Origin: DATJGR01 sp041739525
Lineage (GTDB): Bacteria; Pseudomonadota; Gammaproteobacteria; Pseudomonadales; Azotimanducaceae
Assembly: GCA_041739525.1 (NCBI GenBank)
Contig: JBGSNQ010000112.1
Location: 1 to 64,000 of the forward strand
Direction: 5' to 3'
Length of the DNA: 64,000 nucleotides
Below are positions 43,867 through 51,679 of this stretch, piece after piece. Numbering within the stretch: position 1 is the stretch's first letter; every line of letters starts with the position of its first letter. The notes beneath the pieces are model-generated. The model saw only the letters and a list, made by a program, of their open reading frames with translations, had not been told where the DNA came from and searched no databases. The translations under genes and the position numbers were made by a program.

Positions 43867-44604
43867 ATGTCGACCCCATCCCTTCGAGATCGCCGCGTCG
43901 TCGTCATCGGCGGCAGTTCCGGTATCGGCTTTGCCGTCGCAGAACTCGCGCTCGATGACGGCGCCCAGGTCGTCATCGGATCGAGCGGCGCCGATCGTGT
44001 CGATAGCGCGGTTGAGCGGCTCGGCAAGGGCGCGTCGGGGTCCACTGTCGACGTGAAAGACGAAGCGAGCGTAGCCGCGTTCTTCGAACGCACCGGATCG
44101 TTCGATCATCTCGTGTACACCGCCGGCGATTGGGACCCGAAGCGCGGCGGCGGCGCCATCGCGAAGCTCGACCTGGTGGGCGCCAACGCGGCGTTCACGG
44201 TGCGCTTCTGGGGTGCGCTGTCCGCCATCAAACACGCGCAGGGACGTATCTCGCCGAACGGTTCGATCACGCTCACCGACGGCGCGGTTGCTCACCGGCC
44301 GCGCAAAGGCGCGGCCATCAGCACTGCCATGGCCGGCGCGATCGAACACCTCACCCGAGCACTTGCCGTGGATCTCGCGCCACTGCGCGTGAACGCGGTG
44401 TGTCCCGGATTCGTGCTCACAGAAGTGTGGAACAGCATTCCGGCAGAACGGCGCGCAGATCAGATCAAGCAGATGACGCAGCGTCAGCCGCTGCCGCGTG
44501 CGGGCGATCCGAAGGAAGTAGCAGAAGCCTATCTGTACCTCATCCGCGGTGGCTTCTCGACCGGGCAGGTACTGGTCGTCGACGGCGGAATGACTTTGAT
44601 CTGA
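43867..44604 (+). CDS. SDR-family protein lacking the catalytic Tyr/Lys
   Basis: A 245-residue Rossmann protein with a normal NAD(P) site (IGGSSGIG, residues 14-21) and VDGGM end. ATG 43867 follows CAGGAG. The active-site YxxxK is absent: residues 150-156 read AISTAMA. HLVYTAG replaces NNAG. Relatives with RPRKGAA and EHLTRALAVDLAPLRVNAVCPG form a divergent SDR subgroup. It may bind a ligand or work by another mechanism. A hairpin terminator lies directly after it. Confidence 0.85.
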   Translation: MSTPSLRDRRVVVIGGSSGIGFAVAELALDDGAQVVIGSSGADRVDSAVERLGKGASGSTVDVKDEASVAAFFERTGSFDHLVYTAGDWDPKRGGGAIAKLDLVGANAAFTVRFWGALSAIKHAQGRISPNGSITLTDGAVAHRPRKGAAISTAMAGAIEHLTRALAVDLAPLRVNAVCPGFVLTEVWNSIPAERRADQIKQMTQRQPLPRAGDPKEVAEAYLYLIRGGFSTGQVLVVDGGMTLI

Positions 44605-44605
44605 C

Positions 44606-44624
44606 AGCGCGCCGGAGGCGCGCT
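44606..44624. terminator. Bidirectional intrinsic terminator hairpin
   Basis: AGCGCGCC and GGCGCGCT form a perfect eight-base stem around GGA, between two convergent genes (stops at 44604 and 44630). The short T-rich tail GGTTCTT follows on the right. Confidence 0.65.
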
Positions 44625-44629
44625 GGTTC

Positions 44630-45277
44630 TTACGCCCGTTTCGTCGCCGCGTAGCGCGATTCGAGCGCGCGATAGAGTTCGTCAGGAAACGAGCCCGACG
44701 CATCGTCGAGTTCGCCAACGAGCTCAAAGAGGTGCTCGTTGTCCTCGCGCCCCAGCCATACCTTGATGTACGTTCCGGATTTGTAGCCGTTCGCCTGGCG
44801 GAAGTTGTTCAGCACGTTCTTGCCGATGTACATGCGGTACAGCTCGTCGAGATCGAGCGGCAACGCGTCCATCAGTTTCACGAACGCGTTCACCGGGAAA
44901 TCGCGCTGCGTCAGTACGGCGCCGGCCAGCGCTTCCACCGCTTCGCGGAAATCGCCCGCGGGTTCCGCACCGCTGCGCTCGAATGCACTGACGATCGATG
45001 CGTCGACCGAACCCTCGTCGATGCGCACTTCACGGATCAGCTGTGACAGTCCGAAGTGCCAGATATCCACGATCTCGAGCTTCACCTGCTCGAGATCGGT
45101 GCTCTGGTGCTTCCACCACTTCCAGCCGAAGTGGTCGAGCAACTCCGCGCATTCCACCCAGATCGCGCGGTAATACGCGTGACCCTGGTCGCGCCACTGC
45201 GGATGCACGTTCGCATTCAGTGCATCCTGCAGCAGCGCCATCGCGACGAGTTGCTGTTCCACCTTGCGCATGGTCAT
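44630..45277 (-). CDS. Dimeric all-alpha dUTP diphosphatase
   Basis: A 215-residue dUTPase of the dimeric all-alpha (PF08761) type, which hydrolyses dUTP/dUDP to dUMP. The metal residues are E42 and E45 (WVECAELLDH) and E68 and D71 (EIVDIWHF), with the aromatic FGWKWWKHQ between them. The C-terminal part has YIGKNVLNNFRQANGY, also conserved. ATG 45277 is used; M3 at 45271 is an alternative. Bacteria more often have a trimeric dUTPase, so this is notable. It starts three bases after the stop of the VOC gene. Confidence 0.86.
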   Translation of the reverse strand: MTMRKVEQQLVAMALLQDALNANVHPQWRDQGHAYYRAIWVECAELLDHFGWKWWKHQSTDLEQVKLEIVDIWHFGLSQLIREVRIDEGSVDASIVSAFERSGAEPAGDFREAVEALAGAVLTQRDFPVNAFVKLMDALPLDLDELYRMYIGKNVLNNFRQANGYKSGTYIKVWLGREDNEHLFELVGELDDASGSFPDELYRALESRYAATKRA

Positions 45278-45280
45278 CGA

Positions 45281-45685
45281 TCAGGCCTGCTGCAGGAACT
45301 CGACCCAGTTGCCATCGGGGTCTTCGACGATCGCGATACGAATGCCCGGGCGAATCTCGCGCTCCGGCACCACCACGTTGCGACCGGCTTTCGCACAGGC
45401 CGCAACCAGCTCCGAGATGTTCGATACCGAGATCGTCCAATACCGATAGCCGGTGGAACCGCCGATGCCGCCCGGCGGCGAAACGGCCGGCGGCGCCTTC
45501 TCCGGTACAACGACTTTGATGAGGCTGTCGCCGCACAGCAGACGATGCATCGTGCCGCCTCCCGGCATCGGCATGTCGCCTTCGTGTTTGAAACCCAGTA
45601 CGTCGCGATAGAACCCGAGCGCGGCCGGACCATCCTTCACGATGATGCCCAGGTCGATGGCCTTCTTCGTCAGCTTCACTCCCAC
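45281..45685 (-). CDS. VOC (glyoxalase/dioxygenase) superfamily protein
   Basis: A 134-residue protein with paired beta-alpha-beta-beta-beta modules: KKAIDLGIIVKDGPAALGFYRDVLGF and later YRYWTISVSNISELVAACAKAGRNVV, ending EDPDGNWVEFLQQ. These match the VOC fold, which usually binds a divalent metal. GTG 45685 with AGGGGA five bases ahead is chosen; a TTG at 45742 overlaps the next gene's promoter and lacks conserved sequence. It precedes dUTPase on the same strand. Substrate unknown. Confidence 0.82.
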   Translation of the reverse strand: MGVKLTKKAIDLGIIVKDGPAALGFYRDVLGFKHEGDMPMPGGGTMHRLLCGDSLIKVVVPEKAPPAVSPPGGIGGSTGYRYWTISVSNISELVAACAKAGRNVVVPEREIRPGIRIAIVEDPDGNWVEFLQQA

Positions 45686-45759
45686 GTGCGTCCCCTGTAT
45701 CTCTCGTTGCGGTGGTGCATTATCTTGGATTCTCCTTCTCAAACAACCCGTTCCGAGGT

Positions 45760-46773
45760 GTGCGAGTGGCCGGCGGCCCCATCACAGCGATGATCATGCA
45801 TCCGGTCGTGAAGGAAGAGTTGCTGCGCGAATCGCACCTGCAACGTCTCGAGCGCACCTGTCGCCTCGTAGATCCGACGCCGTTCCGCAGCTTCGATGGT
45901 CTCGGCGAAGAAGCCGCACGCGTGCAGGTGCTCATCACCAGTTGGGGTTGTCCGCGCATCGATCGCAGCGTCGTCTCAACGCTGCCGGGTCTGAAGCTGA
46001 TCGCGCATCTGGCCGGTTCCGTCAAAGGCTTCATCGACGAAACGGTGTGGCGCATGGGTGTGCAGATCACCAACGCGGTAGCCGCCAATGCCGTGCCGGT
46101 CGCTGAGTACACGCTGGCGGCGATACTGTTCTCGAACAAACACGTGCTGCAGCTGGCCGACTTCTACCGAAAGAACCACGAGAACCGCGCGCCGTGGACG
46201 AAGGAAGCGCCGAACGTCGGCAACTACAAGAAAACGGTCGGCCTCATCGGCGCGTCGCACGTCGGGCGCAAGGTGCTCGAACTGCTGCGTCCGTTCGACA
46301 TGAAAGTGCTGATGTACGACCCGTACATGACGCCGCTGCAGCTGCGCGAACTCGGCGCGCACAAGGTCGGGCTGTCTGAACTGCTGTCGAATTCCGACGT
46401 CACCTCGATGCATGCGCCGCTGCTGCCGGAAACGCGCCACATGCTCGGCGCGCGCGAGTTCGCGCTGATGAAAGACGGCGCCACTTTCATCAACACGGCA
46501 CGCGGAGCGGTCGTGGATCAGCAGGCGCTCGAAGCCGAACTCATCAGTGGCCGATTGAACGCGGTGCTCGATACCACCGAACCGGAAGTGTTGCCGAGCG
46601 ATTCGCCGCTGTTCCGGCTGCCGAACGTGCTGCTGACACCGCACATCGCGGGCTCGCTCGGCACTGAAACGCAACGCCTGGCCGACTACGTGGTCGATGA
46701 GATCGAACGTTACGCCCGCGGCCAGGCGCTGAAGCACCGCGTTCGCTACGACGAACTCGTGCGATTGGCCTAA
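45760..46773 (+). CDS. D-2-hydroxyacid dehydrogenase family protein
   Basis: About 337 residues of the D-isomer-specific 2-hydroxyacid dehydrogenase family (phosphoglycerate dehydrogenase/CtBP relatives). The NAD site reads GLIGASHVG, with serine at the second glycine. The catalytic arginine is in NTARGAVVD, the glutamate in DTTEPEVLPSDSPLF and the histidine in LTPHIAGS. Start uncertain: GTG at 45760 or 45766 are likely; GTG 45712 overlaps the opposite gene's promoter. It probably reduces a 2-keto acid. It is followed by a CTAG-rich repeat and two acyl-CoA dehydrogenases. Confidence 0.85.
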   Translation: MRVAGGPITAMIMHPVVKEELLRESHLQRLERTCRLVDPTPFRSFDGLGEEAARVQVLITSWGCPRIDRSVVSTLPGLKLIAHLAGSVKGFIDETVWRMGVQITNAVAANAVPVAEYTLAAILFSNKHVLQLADFYRKNHENRAPWTKEAPNVGNYKKTVGLIGASHVGRKVLELLRPFDMKVLMYDPYMTPLQLRELGAHKVGLSELLSNSDVTSMHAPLLPETRHMLGAREFALMKDGATFINTARGAVVDQQALEAELISGRLNAVLDTTEPEVLPSDSPLFRLPNVLLTPHIAGSLGTETQRLADYVVDEIERYARGQALKHRVRYDELVRLA

Positions 46774-46821
46774 TTGCCCTAGCTAGGAATTGCTCTAGCT
46801 AGTAGTTGCTCTAGCTAGTAG
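46774..46821. repeat. Three tandem 16-base CTAGCTAG repeats
   Basis: TTGCCCTAGCTAGGAA (46774-46789) is followed by two identical copies of TTGCTCTAGCTAGTAG (46790-46805 and 46806-46821). Each holds the palindrome CTAGCTAG. They start directly after the stop of the 2-hydroxyacid dehydrogenase and lie 50 bases before the acyl-CoA dehydrogenase start, so may be an operator array. CTAG is a rare tetramer in most bacteria. Confidence 0.9.
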
Positions 46822-46872
46822 CCGCCCGAAATGCCGGCCCGTTAAACTCCTTTCATTCTTAGGAGAACGACC

Positions 46873-48075
46873 ATGGATCTCACGTACGGCGCCGAGTACG
46901 AACGCTTCCGAAACGAGGTGCGCGACTTCATAGCGACGCACCGCAACGACGCACCGGATGGCCAGGGCATGCGCTCCGCGAAAACCCGCGCGTGGCAGAA
47001 GATGCTGATCGAGCGTGGCTACACCGCTCGAACGATTCCGAAGGAGTACGGCGGCTACGGCGGCGACGCCGATATTCTTAAGTCCCGCATCATCGCCGAA
47101 GAATTCGCCGCTGCGCAGGTGCCTGGCGGTCTCGGGGGCCAGGGCATCTCGATGCTGGTGCCGACGCTGCTGGAAATGGGCACCGAGGAACAGAAGCGTG
47201 AGTTCGTGGGGCCGACGCTTCGCGGTGAGACGATCTGGTGCCAGGGTTACTCCGAACCGGGCGCAGGCAGCGATCTCGCCAGCCTGCGCACGCGCGCCGA
47301 ACTCGACGGCGACGAGTGGGTAGTGAACGGTCAGAAAATCTGGACCAGCACCGCACAGCACGCGGACTGGATTTTCTGCCTCGTTCGCACCGAACCGAAC
47401 GCACCGAAACACCAGGGCATCAGCTTCCTGCTGTTCTCGATGAAGACGCCCGGCATCGAAGTGCGCCCGCTGAAGACGATGACCGGTGACGCGACGTTCA
47501 ACGAAGTGTTCTTCACCGACGTGCGCGTGCCGAAAGGACAGATCGTCGGCCGCCGCGGCGAAGGCTGGCTGGTTGCGAATTCGATCCTGCGCCACGAGCG
47601 CGGCATGCTCGGCGATCCCAACGCGATGCTCACGCGCCTGAACGCGCTCACCGAACTGATGAAGACCGAAACGCTCGACGGGCGCCGCCTCATCGACAAC
47701 CCGGTGTATCGCGACCGGCTGATGAAGATTCAGGGCGAAGTGACGGCGATGCGGCTGAACGATCTGCGTCTGCTGTCGGCGAAGCTCAACAACAAGAACG
47801 CGGACCTCGCCGGCATGATCGTCAAACTGAAGGGCACCGAACTGCGCCACGACCTCGAATCGCTCGGCATCGATGTGCTCGGCGAAATCGGCGCGCTCTA
47901 CTACGGCAAGCAGGGCGACTCGCCGTATCTGAAAGATCACGGCATGTATCAGTACCACTACATGTTCTATCTCGGGCTGATCATCGGCGGCGGCACCTCG
48001 CAGATTCAGAAGAACATCATCAGCGAACGCGGTCTCGGCATGCCGAAAGAACCAAAATTCAGTAAGGAAGCCTGA
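46873..48075 (+). CDS. Acyl-CoA dehydrogenase, first of a pair
   Basis: A 400-residue FAD enzyme beginning MDLTYGAEYERFRNEVRDF, with CTTAGGAGAAC ahead of the ATG. It has WCQGYSEPGAGSDLASL, NGQKIWTSTAQHADW and a C-terminal GGGTSQIQKNIISERGLG in which glycine replaces the MCAD catalytic glutamate. It is immediately followed by a second, shorter dehydrogenase, and such pairs (for example ChsE in Mycobacterium) form heteromeric complexes on steroid or branched acyl-CoA. The tandem CTAG repeats lie just upstream and could regulate it. Confidence 0.9.
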   Translation: MDLTYGAEYERFRNEVRDFIATHRNDAPDGQGMRSAKTRAWQKMLIERGYTARTIPKEYGGYGGDADILKSRIIAEEFAAAQVPGGLGGQGISMLVPTLLEMGTEEQKREFVGPTLRGETIWCQGYSEPGAGSDLASLRTRAELDGDEWVVNGQKIWTSTAQHADWIFCLVRTEPNAPKHQGISFLLFSMKTPGIEVRPLKTMTGDATFNEVFFTDVRVPKGQIVGRRGEGWLVANSILRHERGMLGDPNAMLTRLNALTELMKTETLDGRRLIDNPVYRDRLMKIQGEVTAMRLNDLRLLSAKLNNKNADLAGMIVKLKGTELRHDLESLGIDVLGEIGALYYGKQGDSPYLKDHGMYQYHYMFYLGLIIGGGTSQIQKNIISERGLGMPKEPKFSKEA

Positions 48076-48077
48076 TC

Positions 48078-49166
48078 GTGGAATTCGGACTCTCGCAAGA
48101 ACAGGAATTCCTCCGCGACTCGTTGACGCGGTTTCTCGCCGACAACGCCGGCCTGCCTCGTGCGCGTCGTTTCGCCGACGGCGGCGAACGCCGCGCACAA
48201 GATCTGTGGGAGGGATTGGTCGGCCTCGGCGTGCCCGGACTCGTCATTCCGGAAGCACACGGTGGCGTCGGACTCGCCACGCTCGACGCCGCAACGGCTG
48301 CGCAAGCGCTCGGTTCGGCCATTGCGCCGGTGCCGTTCATCGGCACCTCGGTACTGGCGCCCCGCGCGTTGATCAACGCGGGCAGCGCCGATCAGCAATC
48401 CGAATGGCTACCCCGCATCGCAGCCGGCGAAACGATCGTCGGCGTTGCGCTTTCGGAAGCAGCAAGCGGCGCGCGTGAGGGCGCCAAGGTGACGGCGATC
48501 GCCGGCAAGCTGTCCGGCAAGACACTGTTCGTGTTCGATTTCGAAGCCGACGCCTATCTCGTCGCCGACGATCGCCGCCGCCTCTATCTCGTCGACGGCA
48601 AGGCCAAGGGTCTGACACGCCGCGACCTCGAAACCATTGATGCCACACGACGCGTCGGCGAGTTGGTGCTCGATGGCGTTCAGGCACAACTGCTGCCGGG
48701 AAGCGAAGACGGCGAAGTGCTTGCGGACATACTCGACGTGGGCCGCGTGCTGCTTGCGGCGGACACGCTCGGCGCGGCACAGAACATGCTCGATCAGGCG
48801 GTGGCCTATTCGCTGACGCGTCAGCAGTTCAATCGGCCCATCGGCTCGTTCCAGGCCGTCAAACACATGTGTGCGGAAATGGCCGCCGGACTCGAGCCGT
48901 GCCAGTCGCTGGTGTGGTATGCGGCACATGCGGTCGATTCGATCCCGAGCGAGGCGCGCGTCACCGCCTGTCACGCGAAGGCGCACGTCGCCGAGGTGGG
49001 CAAGTTCGTCGCGAAGACCTCAACCGAGGTGCACGGCGGCATGGGCTTCACAGACCTGGTCGGCCTGCACTACTGGTTCAAGCGGATCGGACTCAATCGA
49101 CAACTGCTCGGCAGCCCGGAACGGCTGCGCGAAGAGGCGGCCCGCGTGCAGGACCTGATCGAGTGA
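48078..49166 (+). CDS. Acyl-CoA dehydrogenase, second of a pair
   Basis: A 362-residue divergent acyl-CoA dehydrogenase. The N-terminus is FGLSQEQEFLRDSLTRFL; the middle domain is shorter and variable (SEAASGAREGAKV), and the C-terminus has STEVHGGMGFTDLVGLHYWFKR. The GTG start at 48078 follows AAGGAAG and is two bases after the partner's stop. The conserved FAD motifs differ from the partner's, as expected for the second subunit of a heteromer. Substrate unknown. Confidence 0.88.
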   Translation: MEFGLSQEQEFLRDSLTRFLADNAGLPRARRFADGGERRAQDLWEGLVGLGVPGLVIPEAHGGVGLATLDAATAAQALGSAIAPVPFIGTSVLAPRALINAGSADQQSEWLPRIAAGETIVGVALSEAASGAREGAKVTAIAGKLSGKTLFVFDFEADAYLVADDRRRLYLVDGKAKGLTRRDLETIDATRRVGELVLDGVQAQLLPGSEDGEVLADILDVGRVLLAADTLGAAQNMLDQAVAYSLTRQQFNRPIGSFQAVKHMCAEMAAGLEPCQSLVWYAAHAVDSIPSEARVTACHAKAHVAEVGKFVAKTSTEVHGGMGFTDLVGLHYWFKRIGLNRQLLGSPERLREEAARVQDLIE

Positions 49167-49203
49167 CGATCGTCTAACGCTCACGGGGCCGCGGGGCAGG
49201 CTC

Positions 49204-49229
49204 ATTGAATTCACGTCGGATGCCCCCAC
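49204..49229 (+). promoter_or_regulatory. Possible sigma-32 (heat-shock) promoter of lon
   Basis: ATTGAAT (49204-49210) and CCCCCAC (49223-49229), with 13 bases between TTGAA and CCCCCA, resemble the heat-shock pattern CTTGAA-N13-CCCCAT. This sits about 35 bases before the lon ATG at 49262. A six-base inverted repeat (ACGATT/AATCGT, 49228-49243) overlaps the start region. Confidence 0.4.
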
Positions 49230-49261
49230 GATTGGGAAATCGTCCATTTGGCAGGCTATCC

Positions 49262-51679
49262 ATGACCGATACGGTTCAGACGCTTCCAGTCCTTCCGCTG
49301 AAGAACACCGTGGTGTTCCCGGAGCTGGTCGTGCCGCTTGCAGTCGGCCGGCCGAAATCGCTGGCCGCCGTGAAAGCTTCGTCGGAGCACAATCAGCAGC
49401 TGCTGACGGTCGCTCAACGCGACGCCGAGCAAGACGCGCCCGACCGCAGCGGAATCCACGACATCGGCACGCTCGTGACGATCAAGCGCGTCGAGCGCCG
49501 CGATGGCGGCGCAAATGTCATCGTGCAAGGCATTCAGCGCGTGCGCGTGCTTGCGGAAAAGAGCAACGAACCCCATCTAGAAGTGGAGTTCCGCCCGCTG
49601 CCGAATCTGCACATCGACGAGCACGACCCTGACCGACCGCGGGTAGAGGCGCTCGTTCTCGAGAATCTGGAACTGGCGCGCGCCATCGCACAACTGTTCG
49701 ACGCAGAAAACGGCTTGCAGGTGTTTCAGCAGCTGATCGGCTCGATCGCGGACCCCATAGTGCAGATGTACCGCATCGCCTCGCTCGCAAACCTAGACAT
49801 CGAAAAAGAGCAGGAAGTGCTCGCTGCACCGACCACGCTCGCGCTCATGGAGAAAGTCCACGACATTCTGCTGCACGAGAAGAACGTCAACGAAGTGCGG
49901 CGCGAAATCGCAGAAACCGCGAAGCACGACATCGACAAGCAACAGCGCGAACATCTGTTGCGTCAACAGAAGCGCGCCATTGAACAAGCGTTGGGCGAAG
50001 AAGGCGGCGGCAGCGAAGAAACCGCCGAACTGCGCGAGCAGCTTGCGAAAGCAAACCTGCCTGAAGCCGTGCAGAAGGAAGTCGATCGTGAACTGAAGCG
50101 ACTCGGCCGCATGTCGGAGAACGCGGCCGACTATCAGGTCGCTCGCAGCTATCTCGAGTTGATCGCCGAATTGCCGTGGCACAACCGCACGGAAGACGCG
50201 CTCGACCTGAAACATGCGCAGGAAGTGCTCGACATAGACCACTACGGCCTTGAAGACGTGAAAGACCGCATCCTCGAGAGCCTTGCGGTGATGCAGCTCA
50301 ACAAGGAAGCGAAAGCGCCGATCATCTGTCTCGTTGGCCCTCCCGGCGTCGGCAAGACGTCGCTCGGACAATCGATCGCCCGCGCGATGGGGCGGAAGTT
50401 CGAGCGACTGTCGCTCGGCGGGCTGCACGACGAAGCCGAATTGCGCGGCCACCGGCGCACCTACATCGGTGCAATGCCAGGCCGTCTGATTCAGGCGGTA
50501 AGGCGTGCAGGTGTCAGCAATCCGTTGCTGATGCTCGATGAGATCGACAAGCTCGGCCGCGATTTCCGCGGCGACCCCGCAGCTGCGCTGATGGAAATTC
50601 TCGACCCGGCGCAGAACAAGGAATTCAGGGACAACTACCTGAACCTGCCGTTCGACCTGTCGAAGGTGTTCTTCATCACCACGGCGAATACGCTCGAAGG
50701 TATTCCGCGGCCGTTGCTCGACCGTATGGAAGTGATGGATCTCAGCGGCTATAGCGACCGCGAGAAGCGTGAGATCGCGCGCCGTTATCTGATCCCGCGG
50801 CAACGCGCAGAAACGGGTCTCGAAGAAGCGCAGCTCGATATTCCCGACGACGTGCTCACTCTGGTAATCCGTCGCTACACGCGCGAAGCCGGCGTGCGGG
50901 AACTCGAACGCGTAATCGGCCGGCTCGCGCGCAAGCGCGCCCGTCAGGTGCTCGAGAAGCACAACGGCGAACCTTTGCCACCGATCACCGCCGATCGGCT
51001 GACGAACATGATCGGCCCGATGCGCTTCCAGTCCGATAAAGGTCGCGAATCGCTACCGGCGGGCGTTGCGGCGGGCCTGGCCTGGACCGAAGCGGGCGGC
51101 GACGTGCTGTACATCGAGGCAATCCTGACGCACCGCGACGAACGCGTGATGCTGACGGGGCAACTCGGCAACGTGATGCAGGAGTCGGCGAAAGCGGCGC
51201 GCAGCTACATCTGGTCGGCGGCGGACAAACTCGGCATCGACCGCAAGCGCATCGAGAAGCGCGGCGTGCACATTCACGTGCCCGCAGGTGCAGTGCCGAA
51301 GGACGGTCCGTCGGCCGGCATCACGATGGCAACGGCGCTCGTGTCTGCATACAGCGAAGAACCGATCCGGCCGCACCTCGCGATGACAGGCGAGATCACG
51401 CTGTCGGGTCTGGTACTGCCGGTAGGCGGCATCAAGGAAAAAGTGCTGGCGGCACATCGCGCCGGCATGAAGCACCTGATTCTGCCGAAGGACAACGAGG
51501 CCGATCTCGACAAAGTGCCCGATAGCGTCCGCAAGGAACTGTCGATCACGCTGGTCGAACGGCTCGAGGAAGTCATCGCAGTTGCCATCCCGTCGTTGCG
51601 CGTGTCGGTGAAGGCGGAAGACCGCAAGGCGGCCAAGCAGGCCGCCGCGGGAGTTTCAGCCGCTCGCGCTGACGCGTAG
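49262..51679 (+). CDS. lon: ATP-dependent Lon protease
   Basis: 805 residues, a typical LonA. The N-terminal substrate-binding domain begins TVQTLPVLPLKNTVVFPE. The AAA+ module has Walker A GPPGVGKTS (K365) and Walker B LMLDEIDK. The protease domain has the Ser-Lys dyad: S684 in DGPSAGIT and K725 in VGGIKEKVLAAH. It degrades misfolded and regulatory proteins in the cytoplasm. ATG 49262 is used. Its last 24 bases overlap the 3' end of the opposite molybdenum-enzyme gene. Confidence 0.96.
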   Translation: MTDTVQTLPVLPLKNTVVFPELVVPLAVGRPKSLAAVKASSEHNQQLLTVAQRDAEQDAPDRSGIHDIGTLVTIKRVERRDGGANVIVQGIQRVRVLAEKSNEPHLEVEFRPLPNLHIDEHDPDRPRVEALVLENLELARAIAQLFDAENGLQVFQQLIGSIADPIVQMYRIASLANLDIEKEQEVLAAPTTLALMEKVHDILLHEKNVNEVRREIAETAKHDIDKQQREHLLRQQKRAIEQALGEEGGGSEETAELREQLAKANLPEAVQKEVDRELKRLGRMSENAADYQVARSYLELIAELPWHNRTEDALDLKHAQEVLDIDHYGLEDVKDRILESLAVMQLNKEAKAPIICLVGPPGVGKTSLGQSIARAMGRKFERLSLGGLHDEAELRGHRRTYIGAMPGRLIQAVRRAGVSNPLLMLDEIDKLGRDFRGDPAAALMEILDPAQNKEFRDNYLNLPFDLSKVFFITTANTLEGIPRPLLDRMEVMDLSGYSDREKREIARRYLIPRQRAETGLEEAQLDIPDDVLTLVIRRYTREAGVRELERVIGRLARKRARQVLEKHNGEPLPPITADRLTNMIGPMRFQSDKGRESLPAGVAAGLAWTEAGGDVLYIEAILTHRDERVMLTGQLGNVMQESAKAARSYIWSAADKLGIDRKRIEKRGVHIHVPAGAVPKDGPSAGITMATALVSAYSEEPIRPHLAMTGEITLSGLVLPVGGIKEKVLAAHRAGMKHLILPKDNEADLDKVPDSVRKELSITLVERLEEVIAVAIPSLRVSVKAEDRKAAKQAAAGVSAARADA

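Noticed and set aside
46774..46821. CRISPR array
   Set aside because: Repeats are tandem with no spacers and no cas genes are present.
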